A stretch of 64,000 bases of DNA from JAOSJL01 sp963704035 (GCA_963704035.1 CAVPGR010000004.1:1550001-1614000); one strand, 5' to 3'. Positions 47,916 through 57,695 are shown, numbered from the stretch's first letter. Made by a program: numbers and translations. Notes: generated from the sequence alone by a model not told the origin.

Positions 47916-49404
47916 GTGTCCATCGCCTTCTCGACCACGACCACCACACCGGAGCGGGTCGACGCCGACCTGCTCGCCGTTCCCGTGTACGCGGAGCGCG
48001 AGCTCGGACCGGGAGCGGACGCCGTCGACGAAGCTCTCGAAGGAGAGCTCGACTCCTTCATGGAGGACGCTGGCTTCTCCGGCAAGGTCGGTCAGACGCT
48101 GCGGGTCCCGGTCACGGGCGACATCGCCGCGGATTCGGTACTCCTCGTGGGTGTCGGCAGCGCCGACGACGTGACGCCCCACACCCTGCGCCGCGCAGCG
48201 GCCGCGGTGGCGCGAAAGGCCCGCAAGGCGGCGACACTGGCAACGACACTGGCAGTGGCCGGTGACGACGGGACGACCGACGCCCGGGCCGTCGCCGAGG
48301 GACTCGTGCTCGGCTCCTACCAGTTCCTCGACTACAAGGGCGACGGCGAGCCGTCCACGCTCGTCGACGTGGTGTCGGTGGGGGCCGGCGGCAAGCGCGT
48401 GCTCAAGGCGCTCGAAGCAGGGTGGCGCCACCGCCGCTGCGACCTGCTGGGCACGCGACATGGTGAACGAGCCCGCGGGATCCTTGGGGCCGAAGGAGTT
48501 CGTCGCGGCAGCCAAGAAGCTCCTCACCGGCTCGGGTGTGAGGGTCACGGTCCTCGAGGAGGCCCAGATCCGCAAGCAGAAGCTCGGCGGGCTGCTGGGA
48601 GTGAACGCGGGCTCCGACGAGCCCCCGCGGTTCCTGAAGGTCACCTACTCCCCGAAGAACGCCCGCGGCAGCCTCGCTCTCGTCGGCAAGGGCGTCACCT
48701 TCGACTCCGGTGGGCTCTCGCTCAAGCCGGCCAAGGCCATGGAGCAGATGAAGACCGACATGGGAGGCGCTGCGGCCGTGGTCGGCGCCATGTCGGCGCT
48801 ACGCGACGCGGGTGTGCGCGCCAAGGTCGTGGCGTACGTGCCCCTCACGGAGAACATGCCCAACGGGAGTGCCACACGACCGGGTGACGTGCTCACCATC
48901 CGCAACGGCAAGACGGTGGAGGTCCTCAACACCGACGCCGAAGGTCGACTCATCCTCGCCGACGCACTGTCGATGGCCGCTGAGGACGGGCCTGACGCCA
49001 TCGTCGATCTCGCCACTCTCACGGGCGCGTGCCTCGTGGCGCTCGGTGAGAAGATCGCCGGGCTGATGGGCAACAACGACGACGTCGTGGAGCAATTGGA
49101 GGCAGCGGCGGAGCGTGCCGGTGAGCCGGTGTGGCACCTCCCGCTTCCCGACGACTACCGCTCCATGCTCGACTCGGAGATCGCTGACCTCCAGAACATC
49201 GGTGGCCAGTGGGGAGGGTCGTTGACGGCCGGTTTGTTCCTCGAGGAGTTCGTCGACGACGTTCCGTGGGCCCATCTCGACATCGCCGGTCCTGCACGGG
49301 CCAACAAGGACGACGGCGAGCTGGTCCGTGGCGGCACCGGCTTCGGTGTGCGCACTCTCGTCGAGTTCGCCTCCTCGTTCCGCCGTCCGGCCCGGCAGGC
49401 CTGA
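47916..49404 (+). CDS. pepA: Leucyl aminopeptidase (M17; one frameshift)
   Basis: About 496 residues, normal for M17. GTG 47916 has AAGGAG 10 nt upstream. The N-terminal macro-like domain (1-170) is followed by a frame break near 48425 in a GGG run. The catalytic domain then has CWARDMVNEPAGSLGP, the metal ligands in LVGKGVTFDSGGLSLKP and KTDMGGAAAVVGAM, and the family signature NTDAEGRLILADAL. It removes N-terminal residues from peptides in the cytosol using two metal ions. TAGCGT at about 47853 is a possible -10. Confidence 0.88.
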
Positions 49405-49466
49405 GACCTCGCGCCTAGAGTGGCGTCCAGTCCGGCGGGCGCCGGCCACCACAAGGGGGCATCGGG

Positions 49467-50875
49467 ATGGGGAAGCGTTTCGGAATCGTCGTGGCGTTGC
49501 TGGTGAGCGCGGCGCTCGTCGTATCGGCGTGCGACAGTGGCAGCGACTCGAGCAGCGACTCCGACGACGATGGGGGCTCCTCGACGCTGAACGTCCCCGA
49601 GGACTACGACACGATCCAGGCCGCGGTCGACGACGCCTCCGAAGGCGACCTGATCCTCGTCGACGAGGGTGTCTACAACGAAGCTGTGACCGTCCCCGCG
49701 GGTACCGACAACATCGTCATTCGAGGTACCGACCGCAACAAGGTGATCCTCGACGGCGCCAGCGGTGACGAGGACAGTATCGAGGACGACCTGGAGAACG
49801 GGATCCTCGTCGTCGGCGCCAACGGTGTCGCGGTGGAGAACATGACCGCACGCAACTACAAGGCGAACGGGTTCTTCTGGACGGGCGTGGAGGGGTACCG
49901 CGGCTCGTACCTCACGGCCTACCGCAACGGCGACTACGGCATCTACGCGTTCGACTCCGTGACAGGCCAGTTCGACAACTCGCTCGGATCGGGAAGCCCT
50001 GACGCCGGCTTCTACATCGGCCAGTGCTACCCGTGCGATGCCGTCGTCGACAACGTCGTGGCGGAGTACAACGGGCTCGGCTACTCGGGTACCAACGCCG
50101 GTGGAAACCTGATCATCTCCAATTCCACGTTCCGCAACAATCGGGCGGGGATCGTGCCCAACAGCGGCGCCTACGAGCTCTGCTACCCGCAGCGCGACAA
50201 CATCATGGTGGGCAACAGCGTCTACGACAACAATTACGAGGAGGGTCCGGCGATCATGCATCGCCGAGACCGTCACGTACAACGGGATCGTCGTCGGCGG
50301 CGGCTTCGGCAATACGATCGAACGCAACCTCGTGTACGACCACGACCGAGCGGGAATCCTGCTCACGGAGTTCCCCGAGGACGATGCCGTCGACGACGTC
50401 CCCGGTCCCGAGGACCGTGAGACGCCGTGCTCGGAGTACCGCGAGCGTCCGCTGCCCGACCCGAGTGAGATCGAACAACCCGGTGATCTGGCCGTCGGTC
50501 GACAACACGGTGGTCGACAACGACGTGAGCGGCTCGGGTGAAGGCGACCTGGCGATGGCGTTGCTCGGCGGCGTCTACCCCGCGGGCAACTGCTTCTCGG
50601 GCAACACGTTCGAGACCAGCAAGCCGGCCGACATCGAGGCCGCCGCTCCGTGCGACGGCGAGGGCACGGGTGTCTTCGACGTCGACCCGTTCCCGATCCT
50701 GCTACTCACCGAACCAGGGCCTCCGAGCGGCGACTACCTCGACACGCCCGAGCCGGGCGACCAGGAGAACATGCCCGACGCGACCACGGCACCTGCCGTC
50801 CCCGCCACCCCCGACAACGTGCCGATGCAGATCGACGTCGACGCCATCACGGTTCCCACGAAGGACAACTCGTGA
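49467..50875 (+). CDS. Right-handed parallel beta-helix lipoprotein (frameshifted)
   Basis: About 470 residues. MGKRFGIVVALLVSAALVVS leads to a lipobox cysteine (SAC), then a Ser/Asp linker and a pectate-lyase/NosD-like beta-helix: DYDTIQAAVDDASEGDLILV, ENMTARNYKANGFFW, NSTFRNNRAGIVPN, NTIERNLVYDHDRAGIL. Frame breaks lie near 50265 and 50480. The C-terminal tail is Pro/Asp rich. It may bind or cleave a polysaccharide; catalytic residues are not evident. Its TGA overlaps the GTG of the cupredoxin gene, so they are co-translated. A TAGAGT at 49416 could be its -10. Confidence 0.72.
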
Positions 50876-51314
50876 GTCGGCGAATCTGGCGGACAGGGGC
50901 GCTCGTGGCCGTTGCCGTGCTGGCTTTCGGTGCCTGCAGCGGCGGAAGCGACGATTCGGACGGCGACTCGTCCGAGAAGCAACCCGTCTCCACCGAGGAC
51001 GCCGTCGACGAGACCGGCAGTACCGAGGTGGCCGTCGCGGCGACGGATAACGTGTTCAAGCCCCGAGACCGTCACGGTCAGCGCCGGGACGACGATCACG
51101 TGGGAAAACGGCGGACGCAACGACCACAACATCGCTCGACGCCTCGGAAGGTTGGACCGACGCGGACCCGGCGCCGTTCGAGGTGGAGGCCGTGGCCTTC
51201 ACGCCCGGTGACGAGTACACGTTCACGGTGGACGAGCCCGGTACGTACGCCTACTACTGCTCGCTGCACGGCACCCCGACCGGCGGGATGATCGGAACCG
51301 TCATCGTCGAGTGA
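50872..51314 (+). CDS. Cupredoxin (plastocyanin-like) lipoprotein (frameshifted)
   Basis: About 147 residues. Signal and lipobox in TGALVAVAVLAFGAC, then a cupredoxin fold. Copper ligands are readable: His in GGRNDHNI, and Cys, His and Met in YAYYCSLHGTPTGGMIG, the C-x2-H-x4/5-M arrangement of type 1 copper sites. Frame breaks lie near 51062 and 51135. GTG 50872 overlaps the stop of the beta-helix gene (GTGA), so the two lipoproteins are likely partners on the cell surface. Possible electron carrier or copper-binding protein. Confidence 0.78.
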
Positions 51315-51316
51315 CG

Positions 51317-51339
51317 GGCTTCGCTCAGCGAGCGAAGCC
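51317..51339 (+). terminator. Hairpin after the cupredoxin gene
   Basis: GGCTTCGCT CAGCG AGCGAAGCC is a perfect 9-bp stem with a 5-nt loop beginning 3 nt after the stop codon. A short TT follows and then the -10-like TAGAAT of the next gene. Confidence 0.55.
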
Positions 51340-51340
51340 T

Positions 51341-51346
51341 TAGAAT
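51341..51346 (+). promoter_or_regulatory. Possible -10 element (TAGAAT), leaderless
   Basis: TAGAAT lies 6 nt before the ATG of the SGNH lipoprotein gene and directly after a terminator-like hairpin, so the gene is likely a separate transcript with no leader. Confidence 0.4.
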
Positions 51347-51352
51347 CCACCC

Positions 51353-52135
51353 ATGCGTGTCCGGGTCCTGGCGGTTGCCGTCGCGGCGGTCACGCTGTCC
51401 GCCTGCGGAATCGCTGCTCCGTTCCCGACTATCGACGTGCCCGATCCCGGAGTGCACCACGACGTCCTGCTCATGGGCGACTCACTCATGAAGCAGGCGG
51501 CGGGTGGCTACGGGGCGACCACGCCCCTCGCCGAGCTCATGGCGGAGTCCGGGATGGACGTCACACTGCACGACTTCAGCGTCGCCAGTGCCGGGTTGCT
51601 CTCGTCGTATCCGGGGGGCGTCACGCCCCGAGAGGCTCTGACCGCCAATCTCGAGACTCTCGCCGCCTCGGGGACAGAACCGACCGTGATCGTCTTCGAA
51701 TATGCGGGCAACAACGGTCTGGTCGAAGAGCCGGCATACGGCTCCGACGAGTGGTTCGTCGCGTGGTGGGCGGAGGCACAGGCGATGGTGGACCTCGCCG
51801 CCGCGTCCGGTGCCGCCGTGTACTGGACGGTTCCTCCGCCGTTCCTGGATCCGGTTCGTCTTCGAGTCGCCTATGAGAGTGGTTTGTTCCTGGCGGCCAA
51901 TCCCGGCGTCGGCCGCGTGGACTGGTGGAGGGCGCTGGCGTCGGTGGACTGTCGCACCTGGGTCAACAACCGCTGGCTCGACCTGTGCTATGCGGACGAG
52001 CTCTGGTACGCCTCCGACGACACCATTCACAAGGTGCGTCACGAGGACCAGCTCCATCTGAGCCCCGGCGGGTCGACCCGTGCGCGATCGTGGCTCGTGG
52101 CCGCGATCGACGAGCAGTGGCGGGCCGCTGCCTGA
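51353..52135 (+). CDS. SGNH/GDSL-like hydrolase lipoprotein
   Basis: 260 residues. RVLAVAVAAVTLSAC is a lipoprotein signal. VLLMGDSLMKQ (about 43-53) carries the block I nucleophile Ser; YAGNNG (about 125) supplies the block III Asn, and HEDQLHLSPGGS the block V Asp and His. Members hydrolyse or transfer acyl groups, often acetyl groups on glycans. Such a role on the surface is plausible here but unproven. Preceded by a hairpin and a -10-like element; 19 bp from the convergent ThiF gene. Confidence 0.7.
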   Translation: MRVRVLAVAVAAVTLSACGIAAPFPTIDVPDPGVHHDVLLMGDSLMKQAAGGYGATTPLAELMAESGMDVTLHDFSVASAGLLSSYPGGVTPREALTANLETLAASGTEPTVIVFEYAGNNGLVEEPAYGSDEWFVAWWAEAQAMVDLAAASGAAVYWTVPPPFLDPVRLRVAYESGLFLAANPGVGRVDWWRALASVDCRTWVNNRWLDLCYADELWYASDDTIHKVRHEDQLHLSPGGSTRARSWLVAAIDEQWRAAA

Positions 52136-52154
52136 CTTTCCGACGCAGGGAGGC

Positions 52155-53324
52155 TCAGTCGTCGGCGAGCACGGCGTGGGGTAGGCAGAACTGGTCGTAC
52201 TCCGCGATCTGGATCGGGGGAGCGTCTTCCCCGCACGCGGGGCACTGCGGATCACGGCGCACCTTGAAGGTCCGAAAGCTCTGCTCGAGAGCGTCGTAAG
52301 CGAGCAACCTGCCCACGAGCGGGTCGCCCAGGTCGAGCAGCACCTTGATGGCCTCGAGTGCCTGGACCGAACCGACGATTCCGGGGAGGACGCCGAGCAC
52401 ACCGGCTTCGGCGCAACTGGGTGCCAGTTCAGGAGGCGGTGGTTCGGGCAGGAGGCACCGGTAGCACGGCCCCTCGTAGGGATCGAACACCGTGACCTGA
52501 CCCTCGAAGCGGAAGATGGAACCGTGCACGACGGGGATCTTCTTGACGAGTGACGCGTCGTTCAGCAGGTAGCGCACCGGGAAGTTGTCGGCGCCGTCGA
52601 CGATCACGTCGTAGCCATCGATGACGTCGAGCACGTTGTCGGCGCCGAGGCGCACGTCGTAGCCCACGACGTTCACGTCGGGGTTGAGCTCGGTCAGCGT
52701 CTTCTTCGCCGAGTCGACCTTGCGGTCGCCGATCCGGCTCATGTTGTGCAGGATCTGACGTTGGAGGTTCGACGCGTCGACAACGTCCATGTCGACGACG
52801 CCGATCGTGCCCACACCGGCGGCCGCGAGGTAGAGAGCCGCGGGCGAGCCGAGGCCACCGGCGCCGAGCAGGAGCACCTTGGAGTCGAGGAGCCGCTGTT
52901 GACCCTCGACGCCGACCTCCGGAAGCAGCGTGTGGCGCTGGTAGCGGTCGCGTTGGTCGGCGGTGAGCACCGCGGGCGTGACCCACGGGCGTCCCTCGTC
53001 CTTCCAGCGGCCGTAGCCACCGGCCATCGAGACCACGTCGGTGTAGCCGAGTTGCTCCAGCGTCTGCGCCGCGAACGCCGAGCGGACACCGCCGGCGCAG
53101 TAGACGACGACGGGTGTGTCACGGTCGGTGAGCCTGTTCTCGACCTGGCTCTCGAGATGGCCGCGGGGGATGTGGACGGCGCCGGGCACGACGCCCTGGT
53201 CGACCTCGTCCTGTTCCCGCACGTCGAGGAACGTGGCGGCCTCCATGCGTTCCTCGGCCTCGGCGGGATCGACCTCGGAGATCTTCGCCTTCGTGTCGGC
53301 GAGTAGGTCGCGGAAGCTGGCCAT
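52155..53324 (-). CDS. Rhodanese-ThiF (MoeB/MoeZ-like) sulfur-carrier adenylyltransferase
   Basis: 389 residues from ATG 53324. The N-terminal rhodanese domain contains FLDVREQDEVDQGVVPGAVH and the active-site VVYCAGGVRS (Cys near 77). The ThiF/MoeB domain has the ATP site LLLGAGGLGSPAALYLAAAG, the Asp in VVDMDVVDASNLQRQ, and zinc cysteines in CYRCLLPEP and CPACGEDA. It should adenylate and possibly thiolate the C-terminus of a sulfur carrier such as MoaD or CysO. In mycobacterial MoeZ the order is ThiF then rhodanese; here it is reversed. Divergent from the polyphosphate glucokinase gene. Confidence 0.83.
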   Translation of the reverse strand: MASFRDLLADTKAKISEVDPAEAEERMEAATFLDVREQDEVDQGVVPGAVHIPRGHLESQVENRLTDRDTPVVVYCAGGVRSAFAAQTLEQLGYTDVVSMAGGYGRWKDEGRPWVTPAVLTADQRDRYQRHTLLPEVGVEGQQRLLDSKVLLLGAGGLGSPAALYLAAAGVGTIGVVDMDVVDASNLQRQILHNMSRIGDRKVDSAKKTLTELNPDVNVVGYDVRLGADNVLDVIDGYDVIVDGADNFPVRYLLNDASLVKKIPVVHGSIFRFEGQVTVFDPYEGPCYRCLLPEPPPPELAPSCAEAGVLGVLPGIVGSVQALEAIKVLLDLGDPLVGRLLAYDALEQSFRTFKVRRDPQCPACGEDAPPIQIAEYDQFCLPHAVLADD

Positions 53325-53403
53325 CAGAGATTCCTTCGGATTCCTTGGGTGTGGTGCGGTCGGGCCGGCGGAGTCGGCCGGTGAACATCGACGATAAAAG
53401 CCT

Positions 53404-53414
53404 ACCTCAGAGGT
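53404..53414. promoter_or_regulatory. 11-bp palindrome in the divergent spacer
   Basis: ACCTC A GAGGT, a perfect inverted repeat in the 188 bp between the ThiF gene and the polyphosphate glucokinase gene. It could be a regulator site acting on either promoter. The spacer is otherwise free of ORFs; it holds GATAAAA (about 53393-53399) and TAGACA (about 53478-53483). Confidence 0.3.
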
Positions 53415-53512
53415 CGGATATTCCCAACCAACGGAAATCCCTTGTTCCGTAGCCCCCGCAGACCGACAGACACTGGTAGACACACCCTGGGCTTCGGACA
53501 CGGAGGACAACG

Positions 53513-54262
53513 TTGGTCAGGACAAAGCGGCTTGTGGGTGTCGACATCGGCGGCACGGGGATCAAGGGCGCTCCGGTCGATCTCGGTGCCGGCGAACTGG
53601 CCGAAGCCCGAAAGCGGATCCCGACGCCGCAACCGGCCACGCCTGACGCGGTCGCGGCGACCGTGGCCGAGGTCGTCGGCCACTTTGACGACGACGGACG
53701 CATCGGCTGCACGTTCCCGGCGGTGATCCAACACGGTGTCGCCCTCACCGCCGCCAACGTCGACAAATCGTGGAAGGGTTCCGACGCGCGCACTGTCCTC
53801 GAGCAGGCCACCGGTCGACCGGTGACACTGCTGAACGACGCCGATGCCGCGGGCATGGCCGAGATGGAGTTCGGCGCCGGGCGCGGTCGCACAGGACTTG
53901 TCGCCATGGTGACCCTGGGTACCGGAATCGGTACGGCGCTGTTCGTGGACGGCGTACTCGTGCCGAACACCGAGCTTGGTCACATCGAGATCAAGGGTCG
54001 TGACGCCGAGACGTGGGCGTCGGAGAAGGTCCGTGAAGACAAGGGACTGAAGTGGAAGAAGTGGGCCAAGCGCGTCAGCCGCTATCTCCAGACCCTCGAA
54101 GCGCTCGTCAACCCCGAGCTGATCATCATCGGTGGTGGTGTGTCGAAGAAGTCCGACAAGTACTTCGAGTACATCGACGTCCGAGCGGAGCTCGTCGCGG
54201 CGCAGCTGCGCAACGAGGCCGGGATCGTGGGGGCGGCGGTCGCCGCCTCCAAGGAGGCGTGA
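53513..54262 (+). CDS. ppgK: Polyphosphate glucokinase (ROK family)
   Basis: 249 residues. LVGVDIGGTGIKGAPVD is the phosphate-binding signature of polyphosphate/ATP glucokinases. LLNDADAAGMAEMEFG contains the catalytic Asp, MVTLGTGIGTALFVDG the second phosphate loop, and LVNPELIIIGGGVSKK the adenosine motif. It phosphorylates glucose using polyphosphate or ATP. TTG 53513 is the start: GGAGG at 53502-53506 is 6 nt upstream. Actinobacteria commonly carry this enzyme. The ROK zinc-binding cysteine loop is absent, as usual for PPGK. Confidence 0.9.
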   Translation: MVRTKRLVGVDIGGTGIKGAPVDLGAGELAEARKRIPTPQPATPDAVAATVAEVVGHFDDDGRIGCTFPAVIQHGVALTAANVDKSWKGSDARTVLEQATGRPVTLLNDADAAGMAEMEFGAGRGRTGLVAMVTLGTGIGTALFVDGVLVPNTELGHIEIKGRDAETWASEKVREDKGLKWKKWAKRVSRYLQTLEALVNPELIIIGGGVSKKSDKYFEYIDVRAELVAAQLRNEAGIVGAAVAASKEA

Positions 54263-54293
54263 GCGCCTGTTGGTGGGGAACCCGCGTCAGCGG

Positions 54294-55101
54294 ATGACGT
54301 CACGGTCGTTGACCTCCACGACGTCACATTCCAGGGGCCCCACGCCCCCTGGGTCTGCACCGACGTTCGGATCGAAATCCCAAGGCCCGACGACGATCGC
54401 TGTCGTCGGTCTCCCAGGCCACCGTCTCTCCGGGCGCCACGTCGTCGACCTCGGCGTTCACGTAGCCGTCGGTCACCGCACCCGAATGGACTTCGATCCG
54501 AAGCGTGTAGTCGTCGCGCTCGTCACCCGTGTTGGTGAGTGTCCCCTTGGCCCGAACGACGCTCTCTTCTTCTCCTCCGACCTCTCCTCCGACTTCTCCT
54601 CCGACACAGTCGGCCTCGAACTCGACGTCGACGCCGGGAAGGTACGGTGTGCCGCCGCTTTCGTTGAGTTCGCCGGCGATGTCAGCGAAACCCTCGAGGT
54701 ATTCGGGGTCGGTGACCGTTCTCCAGACCCAGAAGAACATGACCGCCCACATGATGCCGAGTACGACGGCCGTACCGCCGAGGATCGAACCCACGAGGGC
54801 CATCGTGCGACCGGGAAGCGCCGGGTCCTCGGTGGTCCTTCGGTATCCGACGACACCCAGGCCGAGCGCGACAGGGCCGAGAATGATGCCGCCGTAGGCG
54901 GAGACGATGCCGATGATCCCGACCACCAGCGCCGCAACGGCGAGACCGTTCGAACGCTCCGGTGCGAACGGCCCCGGTGCAGGTGGCCCCGGCGGACGCG
55001 ACCTGCGGTGGGTACCAGAGGCCGTCGGTGGCCTGCCACCATCCGGCCGCACCGGCGGGTGGCTGCGGCATTCCCCTTGCGGTGGGTCCCTGAGTTGCCA
55101 T
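54294..55101 (-). CDS. DUF2510/DUF4190-type membrane protein, copy 1 (frameshifted)
   Basis: About 265 residues. The N-terminal motif PPAGAAGWWQATDGLWYPP is a DUF2510-type segment. Two DUF4190-like transmembrane helices follow (VAALVVGIIGIVSAYGGIIL and TMALVGSILGGTAVVLGIMW). The extracytoplasmic domain has a single repeated acidic segment (GGEVGGEVGGEEE) and ends DPGGVGPLECDVVEVNDRD. Frame breaks lie near 54955 and 54400. The final stop at 54294 is inferred from the frame matching the C-terminus of the paralogue at 58.1 kb. Function unknown. Confidence 0.68.
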
Positions 55102-55177
55102 TCTGGCCTCCGCGAGTACGCGTGTTGCTCAAACACGGCATTCTACCCTGGAGGCCGGATGGGGGTCACGTGGATCC

Positions 55178-55609
55178 GTGCGTGAGACTGCGCCGGTGAA
55201 TTCCGCGTCCCTCGAGCGCTTCAAGCGTTTCGGGTTCTTCATGCTCATCGGCCTGCCGGCGTTCGTCCTGGCGATCGGGATCAACGCCGCTCTGGTCGAG
55301 TGGACACCGGTGCCAACGTGGCTCGCCTACGCGTTCGTGCTCTGGGTCCAAGTCACGATCAACTTCTTCCTTGCCCGGCACTTCGTCTTCGAATCCACGA
55401 CCGCGCACGCCTCCGTGCGTCGTCAGTACGTGACCTTTCTCGGCGGCGTGTCGATCGTGCGGGGTCTGGACTGGCTCGCCTACGTGCTGATGGTGGCCGC
55501 GGGGGTCTTCTTCATCGCTGCGCAACTCATCAACGTCGTGGTGTTCTCGGTCGTGCGTTTCCTCTTTGCACGTCGGGTCATGGAAGGACCGTCGAACCGC
55601 ACGCGCTGA
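55178..55609 (+). CDS. GtrA-like membrane protein
   Basis: 143 residues with four transmembrane helices, the size and topology of the GtrA family (FGFFMLIGLPAFVLAIGINA; VTINFFLARHFVFES; RQYVTFLGGVSIVRGLDW). GtrA proteins are thought to help move polyprenyl-linked sugars across the membrane for surface glycosylation. GTG 55178 was chosen; a second GTG further in (about 55196) is possible. Separated from other glycan genes, convergent with the sirtuin. Confidence 0.78.
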   Translation: MRETAPVNSASLERFKRFGFFMLIGLPAFVLAIGINAALVEWTPVPTWLAYAFVLWVQVTINFFLARHFVFESTTAHASVRRQYVTFLGGVSIVRGLDWLAYVLMVAAGVFFIAAQLINVVVFSVVRFLFARRVMEGPSNRTR

Positions 55610-55649
55610 GGCCGCGCTGGCTGAGGCGTCGTGTCGGTCAGAGCGACGG

Positions 55650-56414
55650 TCAGAGCGCCTGGACGACGGCGGTGAGGACGTCGCCCAGAGGGTCGCGTGC
55701 GACGACATCGGCCAAGGGATCGAACGGCGTGTGCTCCGCGTTGGCGACGACGAGCCCGGCTCCCGCACCGACCGCCAGCTCGGGGAGAGCCGCCGCCGGA
55801 TACACCGTGAGCGAGGATCCGAGAGCGAGGAACAGGTCGGCCGACGTGGCGGCGTCCTGCGATCGGCGGAGGTCCTCGGGAACGAGGTTCTCGCCGAAGG
55901 AGATCGTGGCCGACTTCAGGATGCCGCCGCACGCCTCGCAGGCCGGATCATCCTCGCCGGCCTCGACGCGGGCCAGCGTGGGCGCCATGGGGGAGCGCGC
56001 ACCGCACCCCATGCACTTCACCTCGTGCACGGTGCCGTGGATCTCGACCACCCGCTCGGGTGTATTTCCGGCGGCCTGGTGCAGACCGTCGACGTTCTGG
56101 GTGATGAGGGTGTGCAGGTCGCCGTGGCGCTCCAGTTCGGCGAGCGCCCTGTGGCCGGCGTTCGGTTCGGCCGACCACATGCCGCTCTCGAGACGGTGCC
56201 GCCACGCCCGCCGCCTGATGTCGGCGTCGGCCAGGTAATAGCGGATGTCGGCCATCTTCTCGGCGTCGGGATCCCTGGTCCAGATGCCCTGGGGCCCCCG
56301 GAAGTCGGGGATCCCCGATTCGGTCGACATCCCCGCGCCGGTCAGCACGACGATGCGGTCCGCCGCGGAGATGAGTGCCACGATGCGCCCGACGGCGTTC
56401 TGGTCGATGCCCAC
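55650..56414 (-). CDS. cobB: Sir2-family NAD-dependent protein deacylase
   Basis: 254 residues. NAD-binding VVLTGAGMSTESGIPDFRG (about 23-41), catalytic ITQNVDGLHQAAG and EIHGTVHEVKC with the His, and zinc cysteines in CMGCGARS and CEACGG (two C-x2-C pairs). ISFGENLV and ALGSSLTVYPAAALP complete the fold. It removes acetyl or other acyl groups from lysines. Length and motifs are typical. It runs convergently with the GtrA gene (40 bp). Confidence 0.9.
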   Translation of the reverse strand: MGIDQNAVGRIVALISAADRIVVLTGAGMSTESGIPDFRGPQGIWTRDPDAEKMADIRYYLADADIRRRAWRHRLESGMWSAEPNAGHRALAELERHGDLHTLITQNVDGLHQAAGNTPERVVEIHGTVHEVKCMGCGARSPMAPTLARVEAGEDDPACEACGGILKSATISFGENLVPEDLRRSQDAATSADLFLALGSSLTVYPAAALPELAVGAGAGLVVANAEHTPFDPLADVVARDPLGDVLTAVVQAL

Positions 56415-56453
56415 GGCGGGAACCTACCCGGGAACACCGGCACTGCGTGCGTG

Positions 56454-57069
56454 TCAGGCGGCCGTGTCGGGGACCTCGATCTTCTCGGCCTCCTCGAGCG
56501 CCTCACGGTGGCGGTCGTAGGCCCACTGCGCCGCCTCGTGGCAGATCGAAGGATGAAAGCCCGTGGCGAACAGAACTCGTTCGACCCGTCCGGGGTCGTC
56601 GCCCTGCTCCAACAGCGTGAACGCGACCCGTCGTGCACGCTTGCTCGCGGAGGCGAGTGGCGCTTCGGAGTCCTCGGCGTCGGTCCACTGGGCGTGTTCG
56701 GCACGGAGCTCCGGCGACAGTCGCTTGAGGTGCCGGCGGTTCACCGGCGGGACGTTTCGGCGTACGGCGACGGTCCCCTGGCCGTCGTCGCAGGCGAGAT
56801 CGAACTGCGCGAGCCGGGCGAGACTACGCACCAGAGGCGAGCTCGCACCTTCTCGCGCGCCGACTCCCGAGGGCCTGGGAGGTGGTGGCGAGACGCACCT
56901 CGATTCCCCCCGGTTCCTGGTCGAAGCGCGTGGCGAGATGCCGCAGGAGTAGCAGGCTCGTGGGCCCGAGAGTGGGGAGCCAGAAGCGCTCCACGTAGAG
57001 CGAGCGCGGATCATGACCGATCGTGTCGATGATCGGGTCGTTCCAGGGCTGGATCGTGATGGTGGTCAT
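56454..57069 (-). CDS. Uncharacterised actinobacterial protein (one frameshift)
   Basis: About 205 residues. It begins MTTITIQPWNDPIIDTIGHD and continues RSLYVERFWLPTLGPTSLLL. The frame changes near 56875 and continues with SSPLVRSLARLAQFDLACDD, which looks like a winged-helix region, then VRRNVPPVNRRHLKRLSPEL. The C-terminus is acidic. A soluble DNA- or protein-binding role is possible, but I do not recognise a named family. Confidence 0.6.
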
Positions 57070-57311
57070 GGTGTCCCCCTCCTCGTCGGCGCCCTCGCAC
57101 CGCGCGTGTGTCCGTGGAACCGGCGCACGGCTGCCCGTGCCGGTCCGTGGTGGGGGAAGTGGGCCGGACGCCCACCGTCTCAGATCACGTCAAGTTGTGT
57201 CAAGTAGTTTCGACAGCCATCCGGAACCGTCGCAAGGTGCGCCGCAGGACAGCGGGACACGGGGCACCTCGCTCGATCCGCCATGCTCCATGTAGCAGGG
57301 GGGTGCGCCGA
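57070..57311. other. Intergenic region
   Basis: 242 bp between two minus-strand genes. No credible ORF. On the minus strand it contains the direct repeat ACTTGACACA ACTTGACG (about 57185-57205), which has -35-like TTGACA/TTGACG cores, but no matching -10 was identified. Confidence 0.35.
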
Positions 57312-57695
57312 TCAGCTCGGGCACGCGCCGTATTCCGTCGAGAATTCCTCCCGCGCGGATTCCACCCGATCATGGAGTTTCTGGAGCTCACGAAGGTCCT
57401 GTCCGACCGTTTCGGGGTCCCCGAGCGCTGCAGCAGCCATGGCATCGTCGACCACGACACGACTCTCTTCCAACAACGCGAAAGCGTCGCCCGCGGCGAA
57501 AAGGGCGTTGCTACATCCCGGATGGAGACGGTACTGACGCGACCCGGCCACCCAACCGGTGGCCAGACCCACGACGAAAACCACGACGAGCGCCACCAAT
57601 GCACCCAGTGCAAGAACGGTCCGCCGTGCCGGCGGCCCACGTCGGCCGCGGTGAGCTGGTTCCGCACCGTTCTCCGCCGCGGCGGCACGGCCCAT
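57312..57695 (-). CDS. Small membrane-anchored protein of unknown function
   Basis: 127 residues. An Arg-rich cytoplasmic start, one transmembrane helix (VLALGALVALVVVFVVGLAT, about 27-46), then an extracytoplasmic helical domain with two cysteines (HPGCSNAL and the terminal GACPS) that could form a disulfide. It lies 11 bp downstream of the dodecin gene and is probably co-transcribed with it. Confidence 0.6.
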   Translation of the reverse strand: MGRAAAAENGAEPAHRGRRGPPARRTVLALGALVALVVVFVVGLATGWVAGSRQYRLHPGCSNALFAAGDAFALLEESRVVVDDAMAAAALGDPETVGQDLRELQKLHDRVESAREEFSTEYGACPS

